Assembly (NCBI GenBank): GCA_052387855.1
Contig: JBQTIT010000096.1
Span: forward strand, 1-8,872
Direction of reading: 5' to 3'
Length of the DNA: 8,872 bases
Source: CAIYZT01 sp052387855
GTDB taxonomy: Bacteria; Pseudomonadota; Alphaproteobacteria; Rhodobacterales; Rhodobacteraceae
Positions within the stretch are counted from its first letter, which is position 1. Every line of letters begins with the position of its first letter. Made by a program: the position numbers and the translations under genes. This document shows positions 1 to 6,252 of the stretch, in pieces. The notes under the pieces were generated by a model that was not told the DNA's origin, did no database searches, and saw only the letters and a list, made by a program, of their open reading frames with translations.

Positions 1-30
1 TGGCCTTGGCGATGCCCGGTCTCCGGAGCT

Positions 31-78
31 CCCCGCCCCGGACTTGATCCGGGGCCCCGGGTCAGGCCCGGGGCGGGG
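31..78. repeat. GC-rich palindromic repeat, copy 1
   Basis: This is a 48-base element whose outer arms are a perfect 11-bp inverted repeat, CCCCGCCCCGG at 31-41 and CCGGGGCGGGG at 68-78. Inside it, CCCCGGA-CTTGA-TCCGGGG forms a second hairpin. The first 47 bases are identical to 176-222. Extragenic palindromes built around CCGGACTTGATCCGG are familiar in alphaproteobacterial genomes, so this is probably one member of a dispersed REP-like family. Its role is unknown; mRNA 3'-end protection is a guess. Confidence 0.8.
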
Positions 79-175
79 ATAGGGCATTGGGCGATGCCGG
101 CGAGGGCAGGGTCGCGGGGCAATGGCGCCAGAGCCGGTGCTGGGCTGGCACTTGCGATGCCCGGTCTGCGATAGT

Positions 176-222
176 CCCCGCCCCGGACTTGATCCGGGGC
201 CCCGGGTCAGGCCCGGGGCGGG
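176..222. repeat. GC-rich palindromic repeat, copy 2
   Basis: These 47 bases are identical to 31-77, and the outer inverted arms are kept except that the last G of the right arm is replaced by T at 223. A further matching block, GCGATGCCCGGTCT, lies upstream of each copy (9-22 and 154-167). The unit that was duplicated is therefore longer than the palindrome itself, about 69 bases, and the two units stand 145 bases apart. Confidence 0.8.
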
Positions 223-358
223 TCTTTGGAAAACGGCGTTGCCGATCCGGGGCTGGCCGCCCCGCAGCGGTTCAGGCGTCATGGAAACGTCTAAATCCGA
301 CATCGCGGTCGCGCGCGGCGCGCGGCGGCGCATCCCCGCCCCGCATCCCTGACCCGCA

Positions 359-940
359 CTATTCCCCGCCCACCGCCTCGCGCCAGTGGCGACGGCAGAG
401 CGAGACATAGGTCTCGTTTCCGCCGATCTGCACCTGCTCGCCGGTCTTCAGCGCCCGCCCGTCCGGGCCGCGCCGGATCACCATCGTCGCCTTCTTGCCG
501 CAATGGCAGATGGTGCGCACCTCGCGCATCTCGTCGGCCCAGGCCAGAAGCGCGGCCGAGCCTGGAAAGAGATTGCCCTGGAAATCCACCCGCAGCCCGT
601 AGCACATCACCGGCACGCCAAGATCATCCACCGCCCGCGCCAACTGCCAGACCTGGTCCTTTTGCAAGAACTGCGCTTCGTCGATGAAGACGCAGGCGAG
701 CGTGCCCTGCGCAAGACGCGCCTGAATCTTGGCGAACAGGTCCTCGCCGGGTTCAAAGGTGTCGGCCGGCTCGCCGATGCCGATGCGGCTGGCGATCTGG
801 CCCTGCCCGGCGCGATTGTCGAGCCGCGCCGTGATCAGATAGGTCTGCATGCCCCCTTCGCGGTAGTTGTGCGAGGCTTGCAGCAGCAAGGTCGACTTGC
901 CCGCGTTCATGGTCGAAAAGTGGAAATAAAGCTTGGCCAT
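359..940 (-). CDS. tdk: Thymidine kinase (type II, Zn-binding)
   Basis: Thymidine kinase phosphorylates thymidine with ATP to dTMP in the cytosolic pyrimidine salvage pathway. The 193-residue protein has the family's usual length. It starts MAKLYFHFSTMNAGKST, with the P-loop at residues 9-17, and has the Walker B/catalytic segment CVFIDEAQFL (Asp87, Glu88). The structural zinc ligands of the family appear as Cys145, Cys147, Cys182 and His185, and the nucleoside-binding lasso lies between the Cys pairs. A TTG three codons upstream is in frame, but the ATG at 938-940 matches the conserved N-terminus and was chosen. No strong Shine-Dalgarno is visible. It lies 171 bases downstream of the helicase gene on the same strand, and a terminator-like hairpin between them suggests separate transcription. 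Confidence 0.96.
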   Translation of the reverse strand: MAKLYFHFSTMNAGKSTLLLQASHNYREGGMQTYLITARLDNRAGQGQIASRIGIGEPADTFEPGEDLFAKIQARLAQGTLACVFIDEAQFLQKDQVWQLARAVDDLGVPVMCYGLRVDFQGNLFPGSAALLAWADEMREVRTICHCGKKATMVIRRGPDGRALKTGEQVQIGGNETYVSLCRRHWREAVGGE

Positions 941-998
941 GCCCGGCAATTAGCCCGGATTCGCGCCGGGCCGCAAGGCGGCCGGATCGAGGGGCGGC

Positions 999-1025
999 AA
1001 AACCAGGGGGCGCTGAACGCGCCCC
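999..1025 (-). terminator. Probable intrinsic terminator of the helicase gene
   Basis: Read on the minus strand, a perfect 7-bp GC stem (1019-1025 with 1007-1013) closes a 5-base loop. It is followed, after CTGG, by TTTT at 1002-999. It sits 87 bases beyond the helicase stop codon and upstream of tdk. The T tract is short and four bases from the stem, so efficiency may be modest. The plus-strand reading has no T run, which favours minus-strand use. Confidence 0.5.
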
Positions 1026-1111
1026 TTGTGACACGCATATCCTTTACCGATGGACAGGACCCACCGCGCGCTTCGATGCAGAACCACTGCGCGGGGTTGA
1101 TCCCGGCCCCC

Positions 1112-2488
1112 TTAGCCGCGCGAAAAGCGTCCCGGCACCGGGCGCGACGCGCCGGCCGGGCGGGCCGGCGACTGGCCGCCGCCCATCGGCTTGGCACCCT
1201 GCGGCTTGGACGAGCCGGGGCGTGCGCCCTGGCCCGGCTTGCCGGGCGCGCGCTGCGCCGGCGGCTGCGCGCCGCGCTTTTGCCCGCCCTGGCCGCCGCC
1301 CGGGCGCTGCCCGCGATTCTGCCCCGGCTTCGGTGCCGCCGCGACCATCTCGGCCGACCAGGGCGCGCCGCCGATCACCGGAAGCTGCTTTTTCAGCAGC
1401 TTCTCGATCGCCAGAAGCTCGCCCATCTCGGCCGGCGCGCAGAAGCTGACCGAGGTCCCCTCGGCCCCCGCCCGCGCCGTCCGTCCGATGCGGTGAACAT
1501 AGTTTTCCGGCACGTTCGGCATGTCGAAGTTGTAGACGTGGCGCACCGTCGGAATGTCGATGCCGCGCGCCGCGACGTCGGTGGCGACCAGAACGTCAAG
1601 CTGCCCGGCGCGGAATTCGGCAAGGGTACGCTCGCGCTGGCCCTGGCTCTTGTTGCCGTGGATCGAGCCGGCGTTGAAGCCCCAGCTCACCAAAAGCTTC
1701 ATCAGCTTTTCGCTGCCGTGCTTGGTGCGGCCAAAGACCAGCGCCTGCTCGCCGGGATGCTTTTTCAGGAATTCCTCGAGCAGCCGCGCCTTGTCGCCGT
1801 TCGGGATGTAATAGACCCCCTGCACGATCTTTTCGACCGGTTTGCCGGGCGGGGCGACCTGCACGCGCACCGGATCGCGCAGGTAGGTGTCGGCGATTTC
1901 CTCGATGTCCTTGGGCATGGTGGCCGAAAACAGCATGGTCTGACGCTTGAGCGGGATGTGCTTGGCGATGCGGCGCAGCGAGTGGATAAAGCCCATGTCG
2001 AGCATGTGGTCGGCCTCGTCCAGCACCAGATAGGCGCACTTTTCCAGGCTGACATCGCCGCGCTCCAAAAGGTCGATCAGGCGGCCGGGGGTGGCCACCA
2101 GCACATCGGCCCCGCGCAAGAGCGCCGCCGCTTGCCGGTTCAGCGACGCGCCGCCGACCACCATGACGACCCGCACGGCGGTGCCCTTGGTAAAGACTTC
2201 AAGGTTGTCCTTGATCTGCTGCGCAAGCTCGCGCGTTGGCGCCAGGATCAGGGCGCGCACATTCTTGGGGCCCGGCGGATGGCCAAGGTCCAGGATGCGG
2301 TGCAGAAGCGGCAGGCCAAAGGCCGCCGTCTTGCCGGTGCCGGTCTGCGCCAGGCCCATCAGGTCGCGACCGGCCATGATGTGGGGAATGGCCTGGGCCT
2401 GAATCGGCGTCGGCGTTTGCAGATTGGTCAGCTTGAGCGCGGCGACGAGTTTGGGCGAAAGCCCGAGGGAGTCAAAGGTGGTGGTCAT
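1112..2488 (-). CDS. rhlE: DEAD-box ATP-dependent RNA helicase, RhlE-like
   Basis: This cytosolic enzyme unwinds short RNA duplexes with ATP, typically in ribosome assembly, mRNA turnover and cold adaptation. The 458 residues contain every DEAD-box motif in order: Q motif (FDSLGL and the TPTPIQ segment, 5-30), motif I AQTGTGKT (47-54), Ia PTRELAQQ (84-91), Ib TPGR (133-136), II DEAD (157-160), III SAT (188-190), IV LVFGRTK (250-256), V ATDVAARGID (302-311) and VI HRIGRTARAG (332-341). From about residue 385 the tail is a basic, disordered Gly/Pro/Gln/Lys/Arg region, as in RhlE-type proteins, where such tails bind RNA. The ATG at 2486-2488 was chosen because the Q motif follows directly. The frame stays open far upstream, but that part is antisense to the neighbouring hydrolase gene. 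The ribosome binding site is weak (CCAAGAG just before ATG). Confidence 0.95.
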   Translation of the reverse strand: MTTTFDSLGLSPKLVAALKLTNLQTPTPIQAQAIPHIMAGRDLMGLAQTGTGKTAAFGLPLLHRILDLGHPPGPKNVRALILAPTRELAQQIKDNLEVFTKGTAVRVVMVVGGASLNRQAAALLRGADVLVATPGRLIDLLERGDVSLEKCAYLVLDEADHMLDMGFIHSLRRIAKHIPLKRQTMLFSATMPKDIEEIADTYLRDPVRVQVAPPGKPVEKIVQGVYYIPNGDKARLLEEFLKKHPGEQALVFGRTKHGSEKLMKLLVSWGFNAGSIHGNKSQGQRERTLAEFRAGQLDVLVATDVAARGIDIPTVRHVYNFDMPNVPENYVHRIGRTARAGAEGTSVSFCAPAEMGELLAIEKLLKKQLPVIGGAPWSAEMVAAAPKPGQNRGQRPGGGQGGQKRGAQPPAQRAPGKPGQGARPGSSKPQGAKPMGGGQSPARPAGASRPVPGRFSRG

Positions 2489-2649
2489 CTCTTGGTCCAA
2501 AACGAAAGGGCACGCGGCGCTCGCCCCGGGGGGACCCCCCCGTGACCGAACCGCGAGCGGCACCCCTGCGTGATGGTGGGAACCTTTGGTCCGGGTCTTT
2601 CGGTGCTCACGCGGCACGGACATCGGACTGGGTGGCACATGGGGGATAA

Positions 2650-2682
2650 CCGGGCTCCTGTCAAGCCCGGCCCGTCCGGGCC
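2650..2682 (-). terminator. Tandem hairpins downstream of the MBL-fold gene
   Basis: Two adjoining inverted repeats begin 15 bases beyond the hydrolase stop codon. One is GGCCC-N4-GGGCC (2669-2682). The other is CCGGGCT-N7-AGCCCGG (2650-2670), a perfect 7-bp stem. They share bases 2669-2670, so both cannot form fully together. There is no T run, so this is a possible transcript end or mRNA-stabilising structure rather than a clear intrinsic terminator. Confidence 0.35.
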
Positions 2683-2697
2683 GCGTCAGCGGGCGCC

Positions 2698-3582
2698 TCA
2701 AAGGCCGTTGACCGGAACCTTGAGCATCGGCCGGCCGGCCGCGTCCTTGGGGATCTCGCCGGCCCGCATGTTGACCTGAAGCGAGGGGATGATCAGCCTG
2801 GGCACCGCCAGGGTCGCGTCGCGCTCGGTACGGAACTTGATGAAGTCCTCGCGGCTCGCCCCCGCCCCGACATGGATGTTCTGCGCCTTTTCCGCCGCGA
2901 CCGTGGTCTCCCACTGGATCTCGCGCCCGCCGGGGCCGTAGTCGTGGCACATGAAGAGCCGCGTCGCGTCCGGCAGGGTCAGGACGCGCTGGATCGAATC
3001 GTAAAGCTGCCCCGCATCCCCACCCGGAAAGTCGGCCCGGGCCGAGCCGCCGTCCGGCATGAACAGCGTATCGCCGACAAAGGCGGCATCGCCGATCACA
3101 TGGGTCATGCAGGCTGGCGTATGGCCGGGCGTGTGCCATGCGACGGCGGTCATCGACCCGATGCGCCAGGTGTCGCCTTCGCGGAAAAGCTGGTCGAACT
3201 GGCTGCCGTCGCGCTGAAACTCGGTGCCTTCGTTGAAGATCTTGCCAAAGGTGTCCTGCACGACGGTGATCTTGTCGCCGATCCCGATCTTGCCGCCCAG
3301 CCTTTGCTGGATATAGGGCGCGGCCGACAGGTGGTCGGCATGGACATGGGTCTCGATCAGCCATTCGAGGGTCAGGCCGCGCTCCTGGACATGGGCGATC
3401 ATCCGGTCGGCGTGGTCATGCGTGATCCGGCCGGCGGCATAGTCGATGTCCATCACCGAATCGATGATGGCGCATGAGGGGCTGGCCGGATCCTTGACCA
3501 CATAAGAGATGGTGTTTGTCTGCGGGTCAAAGAACCCGGTGACTTCGGGCGTGACCATCGGGTCCGGGGTGGGGTGCGTCAT
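2698..3582 (-). CDS. MBL-fold metallo-hydrolase, persulfide dioxygenase-like (Blh/ETHE1 type)
   Basis: The 294-residue protein carries the metallo-beta-lactamase-fold metal site: HVHADH at 79-84 (His79, His81, Asp83, His84), His154 in TPGHTP, Asp171 in GDTLF and His213 in CHDYGPGG. The segment after Asp171 (FMPDGGSARADFPGGDA) and the CHDY box resemble Blh and ETHE1-type persulfide dioxygenases. Those are mononuclear iron enzymes that oxidise glutathione persulfide to sulfite during sulfide detoxification; glyoxalase II relatives share the fold. No signal peptide is seen, so it is probably cytosolic. Translation starts at the ATG 3580-3582, preceded by GGAAAGG eight bases upstream. An AT-rich operator-like dyad 141-178 bases upstream has the form I recall for SqrR sites, which would fit sulfide control. 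No rhodanese domain is fused. The fold is certain; the exact substrate is inferred. Confidence 0.88.
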   Translation of the reverse strand: MTHPTPDPMVTPEVTGFFDPQTNTISYVVKDPASPSCAIIDSVMDIDYAAGRITHDHADRMIAHVQERGLTLEWLIETHVHADHLSAAPYIQQRLGGKIGIGDKITVVQDTFGKIFNEGTEFQRDGSQFDQLFREGDTWRIGSMTAVAWHTPGHTPACMTHVIGDAAFVGDTLFMPDGGSARADFPGGDAGQLYDSIQRVLTLPDATRLFMCHDYGPGGREIQWETTVAAEKAQNIHVGAGASREDFIKFRTERDATLAVPRLIIPSLQVNMRAGEIPKDAAGRPMLKVPVNGL

Positions 3583-4018
3583 GGTTCAGACCTTTCCAGG
3601 CTGGCTGCGGCGGAGCGTGGCAAGATTTGCATCGTTCTGGCCGTGAGGATGCCGATCAGCCTTGCCGCTGTAAAGACGAAGAGCGGGGCGCCGAAGCCGC
3701 CCGTCCCGCTCCGGCGCCCGTCAACCCGTTCACATTCATAATATTGAATTCGAACGGGTTCAAGTCATGATCCGGGAAAAGTGGCGGGATTTTCGGCAGG
3801 ATGTGCGGTCCGGGGCCGGCGCGCCCCTGTTCCGGCAGGCGGACGCGGGTGCGCCGGGAACCTGCCCGGCGCGGTGGGCCATCGCTGCGCAGGGGCAATG
3901 TGGCATTCACGCTGCCAATGCAGAACATCACCCGCTTCAATGCCGGGTCGGGCTTAGTGGGGGGCAGAGGGCGGATCGCCCGGGGCATGGGCGCCTGCGG
4001 CTGCCCAAAGGGGGCCGG
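3583..4018. other. Intergenic region between divergent MBL-fold and lysR genes
   Basis: These 436 bases hold no gene I can support. The lysR frame stays open back to an ATG at 3767, but that upstream translation has no family resemblance and irregular third-position GC, so I treat it as non-coding. The region holds an AT-rich dyad (3723-3760) and, between it and the hydrolase start, a GC-rich block with competing stems: GGGCGCCG 3686-3693 with CGGCGCCC 3712-3719, and GAGCGGG 3681-3687 with CCCGCTC 3705-3711. I could not identify a convincing -35/-10 pair for either gene. The minus strand has TATTAT inside the dyad with TTGAAC 14 bases upstream of it, a spacing that is too short. Confidence 0.5.
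3723..3760. promoter_or_regulatory. Operator-like dyad with SqrR/BigR-type core ATTC-N8-GAAT
   Basis: A 38-base dyad is centred between 3741 and 3742. The outer arms are a perfect 9-bp inverted repeat (AACCCGTTC 3723-3731, GAACGGGTT 3752-3760), and the inner arms are ATTCA 3734-3738 and TGAAT 3745-3749 about the same centre. The core is much richer in A/T than its surroundings. ATTC-N8-GAAT (3734-3749) agrees with the consensus I recall for SqrR, the ArsR-family persulfide-sensing repressor of Rhodobacter; this is from memory and was not searched. Location upstream of a persulfide dioxygenase-like gene fits such a role. No sqrR gene lies in the window. A site for the adjacent LysR protein is the main alternative. 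Confidence 0.6.
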
Positions 4019-5101
4019 ATGGCCAGACAGAAGGCGTTGATCGATCTGCATGCGGTGGCCGCCGCCGACCAGGACGGCGAGCCTGCCGGATCGGTGGCGG
4101 AACTCTTTGGCGCGCAAAGGCCGGGGGCCGAGGTCACGCTGCGGCGCCTGCGCATCTTCTGGGCCGTGGCGCATTCCTCGTCCTTGACCCGTGCGGCCAA
4201 GCTGCTGAACGTCTCGCAGCCCACGCTTTCGCAGCAACTGACCGGGTTCGAGACCGCCATCGGCACCCCGCTGTTCGAGCGCAGGTCAAACCGCATGGTG
4301 TTGACCGAGACGGGCGAGATCCTGCTGCGCAAGACCGAGCAGGTGCTGCGCTCGGCCCAGGAGCTTGAGGACAGCCTGCCGACCCTGGGCAGGCAGTCGC
4401 GCCAGACGCTGCGCATCGCCGGCATCTCGTCGGTCATGCGGGTGATTCTGCCTCTGGCGATGCAGGACCTGGCCTCTGGCGCGGCGGATGTCGATCTGGA
4501 CGTGCACGAGAATTCGCCGGGTGAGATCATCGACCTGCTCTATGCCCGGCGCGTCAATGTCGGGCTGATGGCCGCCAATTCGGTGGCCGAGGTCAGTGCG
4601 GGGTTCCAGCAGATCCCGATCCTGACCGACCCTTTCGTTTTGGCCGTGCCCGAGGGCATCGACCTTTCCGGGGTGAGCGATTTGAACCGCGACCTGCCGG
4701 CCTCTGACCGGCTGGTGCTGAACCGCGCCATCCAGTTCGTCTTTGGCACCCAGCATTCCAGCCGGATCCAGAGCTGGCTCGACGCCGCCTTTCCGAACAA
4801 TCAGCTCAGCGTCCGCGTGCGCAGCTTCGAGCTGGCACTGGATCTGGTCGCCTCCGGCGCAGGGATCTGCGTTCTGCCTGCCCTGACGGCGCTGGTCGGC
4901 GGCCCGCCCCGGGCCGGGGTCCGGCTTTACAGCATCGGTCTGGAAGAGCGGCGCATCGTGGCCATGGTGCCATCGCATTACCTGCGCGTGCCGCATTACG
5001 GCGCCTTTCTTGCGGCGCTGCAATCGGCGGGCCAGCGCATCGCGCTGCCGCCCGTGGCGCCGACGCCCGCCTTTCTGCAAGGTCTGGCCCGCGAGGGGTG
5101 A
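4019..5101 (+). CDS. LysR-type transcriptional regulator
   Basis: LysR-type proteins are DNA-binding regulators controlled by a small ligand. The winged helix-turn-helix spans about residues 41-100 (recognition segment LTRAAKLLNVSQPTLSQQL, then FERRSNRMVLTETG). A linker helix leads to a periplasmic-binding-protein-like effector domain from about 129 to 340. The ATG at 4019 has AAAGGGGG just upstream and gives 360 residues. This is longer than the usual roughly 300, because about 38 residues precede the first helix and some follow the effector domain. An in-frame GTG at codon 26 (VAELFGAQ) would give a more usual length. The gene ends 130 bases before pqqA on the same strand, so control of the pqq operon is possible but not shown. 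The inducer is unknown. Confidence 0.9.
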   Translation: MARQKALIDLHAVAAADQDGEPAGSVAELFGAQRPGAEVTLRRLRIFWAVAHSSSLTRAAKLLNVSQPTLSQQLTGFETAIGTPLFERRSNRMVLTETGEILLRKTEQVLRSAQELEDSLPTLGRQSRQTLRIAGISSVMRVILPLAMQDLASGAADVDLDVHENSPGEIIDLLYARRVNVGLMAANSVAEVSAGFQQIPILTDPFVLAVPEGIDLSGVSDLNRDLPASDRLVLNRAIQFVFGTQHSSRIQSWLDAAFPNNQLSVRVRSFELALDLVASGAGICVLPALTALVGGPPRAGVRLYSIGLEERRIVAMVPSHYLRVPHYGAFLAALQSAGQRIALPPVAPTPAFLQGLAREG

Positions 5102-5231
5102 TGGGGCAGACCTATGGCAAGGATAGATGGCGACCTTTCGTCGCAGCAGGTAGCTTTTCACATGCACACCACTGTCCGTGCACGGCATGGCGCCTGCTTT
5201 CGGCGCCGAACAAGATCAGAAGGAGACTATC
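5102..5231 (+). promoter_or_regulatory. pqqA leader with palindrome, hairpin and strong ribosome binding site
   Basis: This lysR-pqqA gap contains a perfect 10-bp palindrome, CCGTGCACGG (5176-5185), partly overlapping CATGC/GCATG arms (5161-5165, 5185-5189). It also has a 6-bp GC hairpin, GGCGCC-N7-GGCGCC (5189-5207). AAGGAG (5220-5225) sits six bases before the pqqA ATG and is the strongest Shine-Dalgarno in the cluster, as fits a peptide made in excess. I could not pick out a convincing -35/-10 promoter. The palindrome is a candidate regulator site. Confidence 0.45.
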
Positions 5232-5312
5232 ATGGCCTGGAAAACCCCGAAGATCGCCGAAGTCGCAGTCGGCATGGAAATCAACATGTACGCCTGCGCC
5301 AAGCAGAAGTAA
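5232..5312 (+). CDS. pqqA: PQQ precursor peptide PqqA
   Basis: PqqA is the ribosomally made peptide whose Glu and Tyr side chains become the PQQ skeleton. The 26-residue product begins MAWKTPKIAEVAVG and contains the invariant Glu-x-x-x-Tyr pair as Glu16 and Tyr20 (MEINMY), at the same positions as in known PqqA peptides. The N-terminal Trp3-Lys4 and the short Lys-rich tail are ordinary for the family. The gene ends in TAA, whereas the rest of the operon uses TGA, and a perfect AAGGAG precedes it. It is followed 34 bases later by pqqB. The peptide is bound by PqqD, crosslinked by PqqE, then cut free by peptidases; no PqqF/PqqG protease gene is in the window. Confidence 0.97.
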   Translation: MAWKTPKIAEVAVGMEINMYACAKQK

Positions 5313-5319
5313 GACCACA

Positions 5320-5382
5320 GCCTGCTGCGGATGAAGGGGGGCGCCCATGTTGAAGGTCGTCATCCTTGGCTCTGCAGCAGGC
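5320..5382 (+). promoter_or_regulatory. Possible RNA stem enclosing the pqqB ribosome binding site and start
   Basis: Bases 5320-5331 can pair with 5371-5382 over 12 consecutive positions, eleven Watson-Crick and one G-U (5329 with 5373). The 39-base loop holds the pqqB Shine-Dalgarno (AAGGGGGG, 5334-5341) and its ATG (5347). The left arm lies just after the pqqA stop codon and the right arm inside pqqB codons 9-12. Such a structure could lower pqqB translation relative to pqqA or stabilise the pqqA mRNA 3' end. There is no T run, so it is not an intrinsic terminator. Confidence 0.45.
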
Positions 5383-6252
5383 GGCGGTGTTCCGCAATGG
5401 AACTGCAATTGCACGGTATGCGCTGCGGCCTGGGCCGACCCTTCGCTGCGCAACACCCAGGTTTCGGCGGCCGTCAGCGCCGATGACGGGCGGCACTGGT
5501 TCTTGATCAACGCCTCGCCCGACATTCGCCAGCAAATCCTCGACACACAAGCGCTGCATCCCGCCAGGGGAAGCCTGCGCCATTCGCCCATTGCCGGGGT
5601 GATCCTGACCAATGGCGAGATCGACGCCATCGCGGGCCTTCTGTCCTTGCGCGAAAGCAGCCCCTTTGCCCTGCACGCCCACCCGCGCGTGCTGTCCACC
5701 CTGGCAGAGAATTCGGTGTTCGGCGTGCTGAACCCCGCGCTGGTGCCGCGCATCCCCATGTACCTGGACCAGCCGTTCGAGCCCCTGCTGACCGATGGCA
5801 CCCCCTCGGGCCTGGTGGTGGAGGCTTTCGCGGTCCCCGGCAAGCCCGCCTGGTACATGGAGGGCGCGGCGGCCGATCCCGGCGATACCATCGGGCTGCG
5901 CCTGCAGGCGCGGGCAGGGGGCGGGGCGGTCTATTTCATCGCCGCCTGCGCCGAGGTGACGCCGGATCTGGCGGCCCGGCTGAGCGGCGCGGCGCTGGTC
6001 CTGTTCGACGGCACGCTCTGGCAGGATGACGAGATGATCCGCGCCGGCCTGGGCCACAAGACCGGTCAGCGCATGGGGCATCTGTCGATGACCGATACCC
6101 TTGCCGCACTGGAGGGTCTGGACATCGGCCAGCGCGTCTTTGTCCATATCAACAACACCAACCCGGCCCTGCTGCCCGGGACCCCCGAACGCAGCATCGC
6201 GACATCGGCCGGATGGCACATCCCGTTTGCAGGAGAGGAGTTCAGCGCATGA
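5347..6252 (+). CDS. pqqB: PQQ biosynthesis protein PqqB
   Basis: PqqB is a metallo-beta-lactamase-fold protein of PQQ synthesis. It has been proposed as an iron-dependent hydroxylase acting on the crosslinked Glu-Tyr intermediate before PqqC. The 301 residues have the family's usual length. Visible hallmarks are the N-terminal GSAAGGGVPQWNCNC with the Cys20/Cys22/Cys25 zinc site, the degenerate metal motif TNGEID (88-93) followed by GLLSLRE, FDGTLW (220-225), and a C-terminal VHINNTNPALLPG block (266-278). An Ala follows Asp93 where many homologues have His. The ATG at 5347 follows AAGGGGGG. It is read after pqqA and overlaps pqqC by four bases (ATGA), so translation of the two is probably coupled. 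Confidence 0.97.
   Translation: MLKVVILGSAAGGGVPQWNCNCTVCAAAWADPSLRNTQVSAAVSADDGRHWFLINASPDIRQQILDTQALHPARGSLRHSPIAGVILTNGEIDAIAGLLSLRESSPFALHAHPRVLSTLAENSVFGVLNPALVPRIPMYLDQPFEPLLTDGTPSGLVVEAFAVPGKPAWYMEGAAADPGDTIGLRLQARAGGGAVYFIAACAEVTPDLAARLSGAALVLFDGTLWQDDEMIRAGLGHKTGQRMGHLSMTDTLAALEGLDIGQRVFVHINNTNPALLPGTPERSIATSAGWHIPFAGEEFSA

Larger units (their letters stand above)
1..358. other. Non-coding stretch downstream of tdk with two palindromic repeats
   Basis: I find no believable gene here. The open frames present have low-complexity Arg/Pro/Gly translations and no family resemblance, as expected by chance in very GC-rich DNA. The stretch is dominated by a duplicated block: bases 9-77 and 154-222 align at a fixed offset of 145, with a short mismatched part at 23-30 versus 168-175. 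The last part, about 301-334, is an alternating CG-rich run just past the tdk stop codon. Transcripts from tdk would run into it, so the repeats could help end or stabilise that mRNA, but there is no T tract to support an intrinsic terminator. Confidence 0.6.

Noticed and set aside
386..2545. A 719-codon open frame on the plus strand
   Set aside because: It lies antisense to tdk and the helicase, both certain from their motifs. Its translation is His/Arg/Ala-rich without any domain. Long antisense frames are expected opposite high-GC genes.
2489..3364. Upstream extension of the helicase frame to 3364
   Set aside because: The helicase Q motif follows directly after the ATG at 2488, and the extension overlaps the MBL-fold gene in another frame with no family resemblance.
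3767..4018. Upstream extension of the LysR frame to the ATG at 3767
   Set aside because: These 84 extra codons show no resemblance to LysR proteins and irregular codon usage, and the ATG at 4019 has a better ribosome binding site.
5098..5353. Short plus-strand open frames across the lysR-pqqA gap
   Set aside because: They overlap pqqA in other frames. PqqA has the diagnostic Glu16/Tyr20 pair and a perfect Shine-Dalgarno, while the others have neither.
5281..6219. Minus-strand open frames opposite pqqB (259 and 312 codons)
   Set aside because: They are antisense to a gene matching PqqB over its full length, and their translations are low-complexity.
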